Below, piece by piece: positions 52,758-61,695 of a DNA stretch of 64,000 nt; positions within the stretch are counted from its first letter, which is position 1, and every line of letters starts with the position of its first letter. The stretch comes from Spirosoma utsteinense (GTDB lineage Bacteria; Bacteroidota; Bacteroidia; Cytophagales; Spirosomataceae), in contig NZ_VFIA01000006.1 in assembly GCF_014282275.1 (NCBI RefSeq), forward strand, positions 124,001 to 188,000. Direction: 5' to 3'. The position numbers and the translations under genes are program-made. The notes below the pieces were generated by a model. That model was not told the DNA's origin. It saw only the letters and a program-made list of their open reading frames with translations, and made no database searches.

Positions 52758-54320
52758 TCAGGAAATGCTTCCAACCTCGATGGCTTCACCTGCTTTGTTG
52801 AAGAATTTAAAATTAACGATGCCCAGAGAACTGTCTTTCACCAGTTTGACCCACGTTTTGTATTTGGCGTACCATTGCATTTGCTTGGAGTACCACCCTT
52901 TCGTGTAGTAGGCAAAGAGAAAGGGGTGCATTGCAATGGAAATACCACGCTCATTCTGTTTGGTAAGGATGTAATCCAGATTGCTTTCAATTACATCGGT
53001 AACCAGCACACTGGCCTGAATAGTACCGGTGCCATCGCAGGTAGGGCATACCTCTCGCGTTACGATATTCATTTCGGGGCGAACGCGCTGTCGCGTAATC
53101 TGCATCAGCCCGAACTTGGTCAGCGGTAAGATCGTGAACTTCGACCGATCAGGTTTCATTTCATCCCGCATGATATCCTGAAGCAGCTTTTTATTTTCTG
53201 CCTTCTTCATATCGATGAAGTCCACCACAATGATCCCTCCCATATCGCGCAGGCGCAACTGACGGGCAATTTCTTTAGCGGCCTCCCGGTTCACGCTAAT
53301 GGCTGTAGCTTCCTGATCTTCCTCGGAATTTGACTTATTGCCGCTATTAACGTCAATGACGTGCAGCGCTTCCGTATGTTCAATTATCAGATAGCCTCCG
53401 CCAGGCAAGCTCACCGATCGGCCAAATAACGATTTGAGTTGTTTTTCGAGCCCCAGCGCTTCAAAGATTTTAGTCTTACCGCTATGCAGCTTAACAATCT
53501 TCTCTTTCTCCGGAGCAATTGTATGAATGAACGTCCTTATTTCGTCGAACGACTCTTTCGTATCGACGGTAATGCTCTCAAACGATTCGTTGAGCATGTC
53601 CCGAAGAATAGAAGATGCCCGGTTCATCTCACCCAGCACCCGATCGCGGGGTTTAGCATCAGTTAAGGCCTTAACGGCCTGTTCCCACTTTTCTAACGAG
53701 TGCTGCAGATCACGGTCGAGTTCTTCAACGTCTTTCTCCTGAGCAACGGTACGAACGATAATGCCGAAATTAGGTGGCTTCAGTGATGACATCAACCGCA
53801 GCAACCGTGACCGTTCGGCACGGTCGGTAATTTTTTTGGACAGGTTCACGCCGTCCGAAAACGGCACCAGGACCAAATAACGGCCCGCGATCGAAATATC
53901 GCAGGAAAGGCGTGGACCTTTGGTTGAGATGGGTTCTTTAACCACCTGAACCAGGATGGGCGCATTTTTCGTCAGTACCTTATCGATTTTCCCAATCTTC
54001 TCGATAACCGGCTCCAGTTTGGTACTGTTGAGCCGACCGGTGGTGACGCGCTTGGCGATTACATCTTTGACGAACTTGTTTAGCGAGTTGATATTCGCTC
54101 CCAAATCCTGGTAGTGCAAAAAACCGTCTTTCTCGTGACCTACATCAACGAATGCTGCATTAAGGCCAGATGAGAGTTTTTTGACTGTTCCTAAGTAAAG
54201 ATCGCCAACGGTAAAGTTGCTGTCTAACTCTTCTTCGTGATACTCCAGCAGTCTCTTGTTTTGCAAGAGCGCAATCCGATCACCTTTCTGAGTCGAACTG
54301 ATAACTAATTCATTACTCAC
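52758..54320 (-). CDS. rng: Ribonuclease E/G family endoribonuclease
   Basis: A 520-residue Rne/Rng-type RNase for rRNA and mRNA processing. The N-terminal S1-like domain (VGDLYLGTVKKLSSGLNAAFVDVGHEKDGFLH, about 38-70) leads into the catalytic part; magnesium ligands lie in HVIDVNSGN and IIVVDFIDMK. The zinc-link cysteines are in CPTCDG near residue 430. It has no long disordered degradosome scaffold like E. coli RNase E, so RNase G is the better name. It lies downstream of the 29-residue basic protein, TPR protein and HU genes on the same strand. Confidence 0.93.
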   Translation of the reverse strand: MSNELVISSTQKGDRIALLQNKRLLEYHEEELDSNFTVGDLYLGTVKKLSSGLNAAFVDVGHEKDGFLHYQDLGANINSLNKFVKDVIAKRVTTGRLNSTKLEPVIEKIGKIDKVLTKNAPILVQVVKEPISTKGPRLSCDISIAGRYLVLVPFSDGVNLSKKITDRAERSRLLRLMSSLKPPNFGIIVRTVAQEKDVEELDRDLQHSLEKWEQAVKALTDAKPRDRVLGEMNRASSILRDMLNESFESITVDTKESFDEIRTFIHTIAPEKEKIVKLHSGKTKIFEALGLEKQLKSLFGRSVSLPGGGYLIIEHTEALHVIDVNSGNKSNSEEDQEATAISVNREAAKEIARQLRLRDMGGIIVVDFIDMKKAENKKLLQDIMRDEMKPDRSKFTILPLTKFGLMQITRQRVRPEMNIVTREVCPTCDGTGTIQASVLVTDVIESNLDYILTKQNERGISIAMHPFLFAYYTKGWYSKQMQWYAKYKTWVKLVKDSSLGIVNFKFFNKAGEAIEVGSIS

Positions 54321-54350
54321 AAGATGAAAGTACGGTTAGAATGGCTGTAT

Positions 54351-54397
54351 AAAAAAAAGAAGCCACGTTCGGGCTTTGCAGACCGGCACGAGGCTTC
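54351..54397 (-). terminator. Terminator of the small basic protein gene
   Basis: On the minus strand GAAGCC...GGCTTC forms the outer part of a stem of about 13 bp with two irregular positions, followed immediately by eight T residues. It precedes the rng start, so rng needs its own promoter or read-through. Confidence 0.72.
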
Positions 54398-54479
54398 CAC
54401 AAAATGAGTTTGTAGTTCGTTGTCTGGAGTTGGCTATCGATTAATCGATATGCTTAAACTACGAACCACGAACCACAAA

Positions 54480-54569
54480 CTATTTTTTCTTATGCCGGTT
54501 TTTTCTGAGCCGTTTCTTCCGCTTGTGGGTGGCAATCTTGTGCCGCTTCCGTTTTTTACCGCAAGGCAT
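54480..54569 (-). CDS. 29-residue basic protein of the AURKAIP1/COX24 type
   Basis: A tiny gene: MPCGKKRKRHKIATHKRKKR, then LRKNRHKKK. About 60% of residues are Lys, Arg or His. This matches small proteins annotated as AURKAIP1/COX24-domain proteins in Bacteroidota, related to the C-terminal motif of mitochondrial ribosomal proteins, so a ribosome or RNA association is likely by homology. Its position beside rng and HU is, by my recollection, conserved in the phylum. A weak 14-bp inverted repeat surrounds its 3' end (54407-54420 with 54468-54481). Confidence 0.88.
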   Translation of the reverse strand: MPCGKKRKRHKIATHKRKKRLRKNRHKKK

Positions 54570-54712
54570 AATGTAAACAGTGTTTAAGGTTGAAATATGT
54601 GTCGGCTGACCACCCGGTCAGCCCAAAAAGTTGTATAGCTTTAGTACTATATGAGTGCAGGGTTTCCTGGGACGAACCGCTACTACTTCCTGCAATCTGA
54701 CGACTATATAAC

Positions 54713-55609
54713 TTACTTTGATAACCGATCCTCATACTCGCGGACGGCTGCCAGGATCTGCGGGTCTTTTTCCTGCTGTTTCACCTGAGCTAATACCCGT
54801 CGGGCTTCGTCTTTCTGACCGGCTTCAGCCAGGCTGACGCCTAGATAAAACTGGGCTTTACGGCTATTCGGATTATTGACCAGAATCTGTCGAAACCGTT
54901 CAATAGCCCGTCCATACTGGTTAGACCGCATTGACAATAAACCCAGATTGAACAACGCCAGTTCGTTTGTCGGTTCCTGTTTCAATACCTCACGCAGAAG
55001 CATGATACCCTGCATTGGTGTTTGGGTGTTGACATACGTCATGGCCATGTTAGCCTTGGCTTCCAGCAGATTTGGATTGGAGACAAGTACTTTTTGATAA
55101 AAGTCACGCGTCTTCTGACCCAATTTTGCTGTTTTTTGCTCATCCACCGCAAAAGTATAAGCTTCAAAGTAGGCGTCGCCTGCTCTGAGCATATTTCGTT
55201 CGCTGGGTTGAGCTACTGCCAAAAGATCGGCATAATAGGCTGCGCTATCGTACCGGGTTACCGCTCGGAAGGCAGCAATCAGCTTTTCACCAAAGGCTTC
55301 TTTCTGGGTTGGGGCAGCCGTTAAAAAGGAGGCCCGCAAGGTTCCCAACTGTTTCTGTTCGTCGGCCGAAATTGGCTTCTCATGAATGGCCGACCGGTCT
55401 GGCTGACTGTCGTCGGTTGGGCCGATAGAAGCGGTTGCATTCAGAGAGTCGGTTGTACGGCCTCCTGTACGGCCCGATGTTTGCGACGTGCGCCCACCCG
55501 CGCTGGATAGCTGCTTGTCTTCGTTGCGCACAACAACCTTAGGGAGGGTATACAACCCAACCGTTAGAGCGGAGGCCATTACGACAACAAGCAATACCGT
55601 TTTATTCAT
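54713..55609 (-). CDS. Membrane-anchored tetratricopeptide-repeat protein
   Basis: A 298-residue protein with an N-terminal anchor (TVLLVVVMASALTVGLYTL), a Ser/Thr/Gly-rich linker (SSAGGRTSQTSGRTGGRT) and at least four TPR units in the second half. Examples: LLEAKANMAMTYVNTQTPMQG, ELALFNLGLLSMRSNQYGRA and KAQFYLGVSLAEAGQKDEAR. It probably scaffolds a periplasmic protein complex. The ATG with complement at 55607-55609 puts the anchor at the N-terminus; the longer frame adds 15 residues without similarity. It is codirectional with HU, 61 bases away. Confidence 0.87.
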   Translation of the reverse strand: MNKTVLLVVVMASALTVGLYTLPKVVVRNEDKQLSSAGGRTSQTSGRTGGRTTDSLNATASIGPTDDSQPDRSAIHEKPISADEQKQLGTLRASFLTAAPTQKEAFGEKLIAAFRAVTRYDSAAYYADLLAVAQPSERNMLRAGDAYFEAYTFAVDEQKTAKLGQKTRDFYQKVLVSNPNLLEAKANMAMTYVNTQTPMQGIMLLREVLKQEPTNELALFNLGLLSMRSNQYGRAIERFRQILVNNPNSRKAQFYLGVSLAEAGQKDEARRVLAQVKQQEKDPQILAAVREYEDRLSK

Positions 55610-55670
55610 AGTGGAAAGGATCACATCGCAAACGTACGGAACACATACTGCCATTGCTGGCTTTAACTAC

Positions 55671-55973
55671 TTACTCAGCCGCTACTTTGGCCTTGTCGCT
55701 GGTTTTCACTTGTTCAACGAAAACCTTGGCGGGCTTGAAGCTCGGAATAAAATGCTCGTCGATTACCATAGCGGTATTCTTGGAGATATTCCGGGCTACT
55801 TTCTTGGCTCTTTTCTTATTGATGAAACTGCCGAACCCTCTCACATAAATATTCTCTCCCTCGGCCAACGAGTCTTTAACTACCGAAAAAAAGGTCTCAA
55901 GGGTGTTCGTTACCTCGGCCTTATCGATTCCGGTCTTATCGGCGATCTCTGCAATTACGTCTGCTTTCGTCAC
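55671..55973 (-). CDS. HU-type DNA-binding protein
   Basis: A nucleoid protein of 100 residues. Helical dimerisation part MTKADVIAEIADKTGIDKAEV, then FGSFINKKRAKKVARNISKNT (beta arm) and the final FKPAKVFVEQV, matching the FKAGKxLKExV end of HU/IHF. The arm has a Thr-Ala-Met in place of the usual GRNPQTG-type turn, which is common in Bacteroidota HU. It is divergent from mutY. Confidence 0.93.
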   Translation of the reverse strand: MTKADVIAEIADKTGIDKAEVTNTLETFFSVVKDSLAEGENIYVRGFGSFINKKRAKKVARNISKNTAMVIDEHFIPSFKPAKVFVEQVKTSDKAKVAAE

Positions 55974-56114
55974 GACTTCTTAAACTTTAACGTTTACTGT
56001 GTTGTTGAAAATTCGGGTGTCAAAAATGGGAGCACAAAGGTAGGGCTTTCTGGTAAACTATAAAAACTCCATTAGATCCATTTTCCTACTAACGACGTTT
56101 TTTTTGTTTTTATT

Positions 56115-57203
56115 TTGAATTGGCAATCAGGCTTTAACGCACTCGAAACAACCTTTGCACCTACGCTGGAGCGATGGTATGAGCATCACAAACGCGACCT
56201 TCCGTGGCGTCATACACGTGATCCTTATTGCATCTGGCTATCAGAAATAATCCTTCAACAAACGCGTGTAGCCCAGGGAAAGCCGTATTACGAACGCTTC
56301 ATCAATGCCTATCCAACTGTAGCCGATATGGCACGTGCCGAAGAGCGCGATCTGCTCCGGCTATGGCAGGGGTTGGGGTATTATTCCCGTGCCCGGAATC
56401 TGCATCAGACTGCCCGTTATGTAACCCATGAACTTTCCGGAAAGTTTCCGGATAACTTCCGTGACCTCTTGAAAATGAAGGGTATAGGGGTTTATACAGC
56501 GGCTGCTATTGCTTCCTTTGCCTTTGGAGAACGGGTTCCGGTCGTCGACGGGAACGTATATAGGGTATTGGCACGAGTCTTTGGCATCGACGAGGATATC
56601 ACCACGACAACGGCGAAGAAGACATTTGCGCGTCTGGCCGACCAACTGATTCAGGCAGCCGGGGATCCCGCTACCTTCAATCAGGCGATTATGGAGTTTG
56701 GGGCTATCCAGTGTACCCCTTTATCTCCCGACTGCTTGCTGTGTCCGCTTCAGCAACAATGCAATGCCTACTTGACTGGCCGTCAGCAGCGGCTGCCTGT
56801 AAAAGCCAGGAAAGCTGCCGTCCGTGAGCGATTTTTCAATTATCTGGTCTTCAAGAGCGGGGACAAAATAGCCTTACGTGAGCGTACCGCTCGGGATGTA
56901 TGGCAAAACCTGTATGATTTTTGCCTGCTGGAAACTGACGAGGTTCAGGCGAGCTGGCGTGAGTTGACGTTGCCTGAGCCATTGGTAGCACTGGTAGCAG
57001 AAGGTAAGCTGGTTGGTAGTCCTGTGCAGACGGTACAGCTATTATCACATCAGCGAATCCGGGCTGTTTTTTATACAATTGAGCTGCCTTTGCAGTCGAT
57101 TGTACCTTTGCCTGTAGGGTTAGATTGGTACACAATCGAGGAAGCAGGCCAACTTCCCAAGCCTGTATTAGTCACGAACTATTTGGAAAAGTGGTTTGGA
57201 TAA
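56115..57203 (+). CDS. mutY: A/G-specific adenine glycosylase
   Basis: A base-excision enzyme of 362 residues removing adenine opposite 8-oxoguanine. Catalytic Glu in WLSEIILQQT, the helix-hairpin-helix LLKMKGIGVYTAAAIASFAF, catalytic Asp in VVDGNVYRV, and the [4Fe-4S] cysteines as C-x6-C-x2-C-x5-C (CTPLSPDCLLCPLQQQC). The C-terminal Nudix-like domain recognises 8-oxoG. The only start near the conserved N-terminus is TTG at 56115 (MNWQSGFNA); there is no ATG. First gene of mutY-ssb-gldE. Confidence 0.95.
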   Translation: MNWQSGFNALETTFAPTLERWYEHHKRDLPWRHTRDPYCIWLSEIILQQTRVAQGKPYYERFINAYPTVADMARAEERDLLRLWQGLGYYSRARNLHQTARYVTHELSGKFPDNFRDLLKMKGIGVYTAAAIASFAFGERVPVVDGNVYRVLARVFGIDEDITTTTAKKTFARLADQLIQAAGDPATFNQAIMEFGAIQCTPLSPDCLLCPLQQQCNAYLTGRQQRLPVKARKAAVRERFFNYLVFKSGDKIALRERTARDVWQNLYDFCLLETDEVQASWRELTLPEPLVALVAEGKLVGSPVQTVQLLSHQRIRAVFYTIELPLQSIVPLPVGLDWYTIEEAGQLPKPVLVTNYLEKWFG

Positions 57204-57276
57204 GTCGGTTTGTTTCAGTATCTTTAATTCTTCTTAAGCCCCTCATTTTTTTTCATACGTAACATAGAAATAGAGT

Positions 57277-57810
57277 ATGGCAAGCCTCAATAAAGTAATT
57301 CTAATTGGTAATGTCGGTTATGATCCAGACGTTCGCTATTTGGATGGCGGCTCAGTTGTTGCAAAATTCAGCGTTGCTACTAACGAGCGGTACACGACCC
57401 GTACTGGTGAGCAGGTAGAACAAACGGAATGGTTTAGAGTGGAAGTCTGGAACGATCAGGCCAAGATTATTGAAAAATATGTTCGCAAAGGCCAGCAAAT
57501 ATATGTTGAAGGTCGTTTGCGAACCGAGACATATACGGACAAGGAAGGTAAGGAGCGTTTTGCTTTGAACGTCAGAGCAACTACGTTTCAATTTCTGGGT
57601 GGTCCTAATGAGCGGGAAGGTGCTCCTCAGGAGGCCCCCCGTCAGCAGCAGGCTCCTCAACCGGCGGCTCCTGCCCCGGATCGGCGCCCGCAGGCGGCTC
57701 CTCAGCCGCAGGCTGCCCCTACGACGGCTGCCCGCCCGCCACAACAACGACGGGAGCCGGACCCGGTGCCATTTGAGAGCAACAGTGGTGACGACGATCT
57801 GCCGTTCTAG
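57277..57810 (+). CDS. ssb: Single-stranded DNA-binding protein
   Basis: A 177-residue SSB. The OB fold spans 1-112 (MASLNKVILIGNVGYDPDVR, VATNERYTTRTGEQVEQTEW, KGQQIYVEGRLRTETYTDKEG). A long Pro/Gln/Ala-rich linker follows, then the acidic tip DDDLPF that recruits replication and repair partners. It lies between mutY and gldE. Confidence 0.96.
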   Translation: MASLNKVILIGNVGYDPDVRYLDGGSVVAKFSVATNERYTTRTGEQVEQTEWFRVEVWNDQAKIIEKYVRKGQQIYVEGRLRTETYTDKEGKERFALNVRATTFQFLGGPNEREGAPQEAPRQQQAPQPAAPAPDRRPQAAPQPQAAPTTAARPPQQRREPDPVPFESNSGDDDLPF

Positions 57811-57843
57811 CCCGAACACTGCTCTATTGTTGAACGAGATTTG

Positions 57844-59202
57844 ATGTACATGGACCCTGGTGATCCGCTTCCCCGACAGGTGCCTCCGGCTATTGATGGC
57901 TGGGGCACCTATTTTGATTTGTTTGGCCCCTATGTGGCCCTGATTTTACTGTTGCTGGCTTTGGCTGGTTTGGTATCGGCTTCTGAAGCCGCTTTCTTTT
58001 CCCTTTCCCCCAATGATCGTGCCCGCTGTCGTGATAGCACGCAGGCTGAGGACCAACGTATTTCATTACTGCTCGATCGGCCCAAACGACTACTGGCTTC
58101 GCTGGTAATTTTTAATAACCTGCTCAATATCGCTGTCGTTGTCATTGCCATGTATCTGACCTGGGAGTTTTCGCAGGAATCGCGTGGCTCAGGCTGGGTA
58201 CTATCGGCTGTTACGCTTGGCGTTACATTGACAATTGTACTTTTTGGCGAGATCGTACCGAAAGTGTATGCCAGTCAAAACAATCTTATGGTTGCGCGCC
58301 GGACGGCTCCATTGGCTCAGGTTGGGTTAGTGGTGTTTCGGCCTCTGTCGGCTATGCTGGTCAGTATGAGCAACCAGGTCGATAAACGAATACAGCGCCG
58401 GGGCTACAAACTCTCCGTTGAAGAACTGAGCCAGGCTGTAGAGCTGACTGGTACGGACGCTACTACTGAGGAAAAGGAAATACTGAAAGGTATTGTAAAC
58501 TTCAGTAATCTACTGGCACGTCAGGTGATGCGAACCCGAATGGATATTTCTGCCGTGGCTGACGACCTGACATTCAGCGAATTGATGGCTCAGATTAATA
58601 CATCGGGTTATTCACGGGTACCCGTTTATCACGAGTCTCTAGATCAGATCGAGGGTATACTTTATATTAAAGATCTTCTGCCTCACATTCATGAAATAGA
58701 CTCGTTTCAGTGGCAGACCCTGTTACGTCCCACGTATTTTATACCAGAGAACAAAAAGGTCGATGACCTGCTACAAGACTTCCAGAAGCGTCGTGTTCAC
58801 ATCGCAATCGTTGTAGACGAATACGGAGGAACGCGTGGGCTAGTGACGCTGGAGGATATAATCGAAGAGATATTTGGCGATATCAACGACGAATTCGATG
58901 ATGAAACGCCGGTAGGCTATCGCCGTGAGGATGAATGGACGGTGGTTTTCGAAGGGAAGTTGCCGTTGACGGATGTATGCCGGGTGCTGAACGTTGATGC
59001 AACAACGTTTGAAACAATGCAGGGTGATAGCGAATCGCTGGGTGGACTATTACTTGAACTCTTCAGCCGCTTGCCGAAAGATGGCGACGAAACCACGTAT
59101 GCTGGCTTTACCTTCCATGTCTTATCGGCTGATGACAAGCGAATAAACGAAGTAAGGGTTGTTAAGATAGTAGAAAGTGACCGTATAAAAAATAGTATCT
59201 AA
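57844..59202 (+). CDS. gldE: GldE-like gliding-motility-associated CNNM/CorC family protein
   Basis: A 452-residue membrane protein. It has a CNNM (DUF21) domain with three or four segments (YVALILLLLALAGLVSASEAAF, LASLVIFNNLLNIAVVVIAMYL, LGVTLTIVLFGEIVPKVYA), two CBS domains (about 210-325; VMRTRMDISAVADDLTF, IVVDEYGGTRGLVTLEDIIEEIFGD) and a CorC_HlyC domain. In F. johnsoniae GldE is needed for gliding with GldD. The position after ssb supports the assignment, but no gldD follows here. Start at ATG 57844 or 57850; the frame opens at TTG 57841. Confidence 0.88.
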   Translation: MYMDPGDPLPRQVPPAIDGWGTYFDLFGPYVALILLLLALAGLVSASEAAFFSLSPNDRARCRDSTQAEDQRISLLLDRPKRLLASLVIFNNLLNIAVVVIAMYLTWEFSQESRGSGWVLSAVTLGVTLTIVLFGEIVPKVYASQNNLMVARRTAPLAQVGLVVFRPLSAMLVSMSNQVDKRIQRRGYKLSVEELSQAVELTGTDATTEEKEILKGIVNFSNLLARQVMRTRMDISAVADDLTFSELMAQINTSGYSRVPVYHESLDQIEGILYIKDLLPHIHEIDSFQWQTLLRPTYFIPENKKVDDLLQDFQKRRVHIAIVVDEYGGTRGLVTLEDIIEEIFGDINDEFDDETPVGYRREDEWTVVFEGKLPLTDVCRVLNVDATTFETMQGDSESLGGLLLELFSRLPKDGDETTYAGFTFHVLSADDKRINEVRVVKIVESDRIKNSI

Positions 59203-59220
59203 TCCAGTTAATAATGGGTA

Positions 59221-59250
59221 TTGCCAAGCTGATAGAATCCTGTAATTTTA
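59221..59250 (+). promoter_or_regulatory. Promoter of the phytanoyl-CoA dioxygenase-like gene
   Basis: TTG at 59221-59223, a 19-base spacer and TAATTTTA at 59243-59250 (one mismatch to TAnnTTTG), 24 bases before the ATG. It suggests the gene is transcribed separately from gldE. Confidence 0.55.
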
Positions 59251-59274
59251 TGCATACTGTTAACTTAACCTCAT

Positions 59275-60309
59275 ATGACAACGATATTATCAAAATTAAA
59301 AGCAATAGCAAAGCACACGTTGATGCCCGACAAGGTATCTAAACCAGTTACCAGTTTTGAGCCAGGTACACTACCATGGATTGATAAAAGTGGAGCAGAC
59401 ATCGACAGTTTCATTAAGAATTATGAGCCTGCTCAATCACTTCCCTACGATTTAGCCGAAAAGATGAAGTTCTGGAAGCAGAACGGGTATGTAATTCTTG
59501 ATCAAGCTATTGCCACAACGTGGTTAGATCAACTTTGGAGTGAGGTAGAAGAGCTTATTGAAAATCATGAAGAGTATCCTATAAACGTACGGATCGATCT
59601 GCCCGAGTACGCTGCTCATCCGGTAATGGCTATTAAAGATGTGCCGAAAGAAGTACTGAACGGACCCTACATTAAGTTTCTCGATTTTCATGACAACTCC
59701 GTCATTGCCAAGAAGATAATGTTGCATAAGAATATTGTAACCTTTCTGGGGGCAGTATTCGGAGATAAGGTGATAGGTATGCAAAGCCTGGTCTTTAAGT
59801 ACGGAAGCCAGCAAGCAACACATCAGGACTTTGCTTACGTAGTTTCTGAAATACCAAGTCATCTGGCAGCCGCCTGGATTGCACTGGAAGATGTGCATAT
59901 CGACTCGGGCCCTTTATTCTACTACCCCGGATCACATACAGTCAATAAGTTTAATTTTGGAAACGGCATCTTTTATAATGACAAGTCGACCCTGCATCCC
60001 GGCGACTTTGCCAATTATCTGGATAAAGTCTGCCTAGATGCTGGTCTGGAAAAGAAGACACTGCTCATCAAAAAAGGAGATGTGTTGTTATGGCACGCAG
60101 CCCTGGCACATGGAGGTGATGAAATTCGAAATTCAACATTGACACGTAAATCGTTCGTATGTCATTACTCATCGAGTAAAGCCTATCGACATCACCGGCA
60201 GAGCCCAACGGCTGAACCAGTACGTCGAACAATAAACGGAGCGGATGTTTTTGTGAATCCGACCATGCCTGACCAGGAGGATGTATTTACTGTAGGGAAG
60301 ACGCTGTAA
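59275..60309 (+). CDS. Phytanoyl-CoA dioxygenase (PhyH) family protein
   Basis: A 344-residue non-haem Fe(II)/2-oxoglutarate-type oxygenase. The metal ligands are His183 and Asp185 (THQDFAY) and His279 (WHAALAHGG). The usual DSGPLFYYPGSH segment lies between them. The N-terminal 70 residues are less conserved. Its coding sequence looks more A/T-rich than its neighbours, which could mean recent transfer. Members act on small molecules, often in natural-product pathways; the substrate is unknown. Confidence 0.87.
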   Translation: MTTILSKLKAIAKHTLMPDKVSKPVTSFEPGTLPWIDKSGADIDSFIKNYEPAQSLPYDLAEKMKFWKQNGYVILDQAIATTWLDQLWSEVEELIENHEEYPINVRIDLPEYAAHPVMAIKDVPKEVLNGPYIKFLDFHDNSVIAKKIMLHKNIVTFLGAVFGDKVIGMQSLVFKYGSQQATHQDFAYVVSEIPSHLAAAWIALEDVHIDSGPLFYYPGSHTVNKFNFGNGIFYNDKSTLHPGDFANYLDKVCLDAGLEKKTLLIKKGDVLLWHAALAHGGDEIRNSTLTRKSFVCHYSSSKAYRHHRQSPTAEPVRRTINGADVFVNPTMPDQEDVFTVGKTL

Positions 60310-60375
60310 AGAAATGACACGGGTTGGAAATGGATGATTCGTTTAGATCATAATCATCTATTTCTAACTTTCCTA

Positions 60376-61485
60376 TTATACCCAAAGACCCCTCCCCTGA
60401 TTATACTCGTCGCCAATTCGTTGGATATCGTCGGCCGAGTGTGTAAGAAAGCCTTTCTGGCGTAGCCTTTTCAGGCGTCTTTTTTCTGTCCAGGACAGTT
60501 TACCATCCACTAAAACACCGAACACAATAAGTCGTTCCAAACTACAGCGCACGTGGTTGGGTGCTTGCATAACGCGCTCAGCGAAATGCCCCGTCAATGT
60601 TGCATCGGTGTTTAAGGCAAAACGATCTACCAGCGTCTCGGTCAGGAGGAAATGAGCATAATTATACTGACGTTTCAGAATAGCCACATACTGGAGTGCT
60701 TCAAGAATCAAGGGACTGAACTCTTCACTTTTCCCCCACTCATCGTGTAACTCGTTCACGAATTCACGAATCGTAGCTGGTGCCATAACCCGAACCTGGG
60801 CTTCATGCAACACCTGCCAGGAGGCCCAGGCATTCCATACTGCGTAGATGGGCATACCCGCCAAATCGGTTACCTGCCGTAAAGCATATCGACCAATAAA
60901 TCGCTTTACCAGAAATTTCAGCGCCAGGTTACTCAGAGCCGCTTTCACCATATTAAGCAGGAAAAAGATCGTAAGCCCCCAACGGGGCATATTCAGATAG
61001 GGATCTATGCCAAAGCGTAGGATACCCCGATTGGTACGTTCGAGGGCCGCATCAGCCAGGGCCTGCAAGTGGCGATCATACTGCGCATCGTGAGCGCGGG
61101 GAAACTGGCAGGCCTGCATGATCGACTTCACACCCCGTAGGTTGATTGCAACCAATAGACTAACTTCCAGATAAACCAGCAGAATACCGTAAAGAGCTGT
61201 AATGAGTGGCAACTCATAGATAGTACCGAATACACCAATGGGTGTAGTCATGAATAAATCCGGCCAGTAATACTGAGGAATATACAATAGTACAACGCCT
61301 AGCATACCAAGCAGCGCTGCCGTTATCAACGTCAAAGCTTTGGCCCGACGAATCATACGACACTCATAAGCATTCAGCACATAAGGTTCATCGGTAGGAT
61401 GTGCCGTATCGAGGGCATGGCGAAGATAACGCATCGCCAGATGATCGAACGGACCAGTACTGTTGTTCGGTGGCCGGGTTGACAT
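60376..61485 (-). CDS. Multi-pass membrane protein, possibly LBF_2804-like
   Basis: A 369-residue protein with about three or four membrane segments (LTLITAALLGMLGVVLLYIP, LITALYGILLVYLEVSLLVAI, WGLTIFFLLNMVKAALSNLAL) and a C-terminal soluble part. That part contains LIVFGVLVDGKLSWTEKRRL, similar to the TerB-like pattern in which an acidic residue precedes G-K-L-S-x-x-E. I recall LBF_2804-family proteins with this layout, but the name is a weak suggestion. Divergent from the DUF3500 gene. Confidence 0.72.
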   Translation of the reverse strand: MSTRPPNNSTGPFDHLAMRYLRHALDTAHPTDEPYVLNAYECRMIRRAKALTLITAALLGMLGVVLLYIPQYYWPDLFMTTPIGVFGTIYELPLITALYGILLVYLEVSLLVAINLRGVKSIMQACQFPRAHDAQYDRHLQALADAALERTNRGILRFGIDPYLNMPRWGLTIFFLLNMVKAALSNLALKFLVKRFIGRYALRQVTDLAGMPIYAVWNAWASWQVLHEAQVRVMAPATIREFVNELHDEWGKSEEFSPLILEALQYVAILKRQYNYAHFLLTETLVDRFALNTDATLTGHFAERVMQAPNHVRCSLERLIVFGVLVDGKLSWTEKRRLKRLRQKGFLTHSADDIQRIGDEYNQGRGLWV

Positions 61486-61695
61486 GATCGTATCGTGACA
61501 GTGGATTCACAGCTACAACTACGGAACGGGTAGGGTTGTTAGCGAAAATTCTGTATGAAACGCAACTTGGTTGATTGACCGCTTATAAATCGGACAGGAT
61601 GTAGTAATGCTGATGGTAGGTAGGTCGGCCAAACAGTTAGTCAGTAAATGTACCCCCTGTAAGGCTTTCGATAGGTGAACATTCCCACAATCGAT

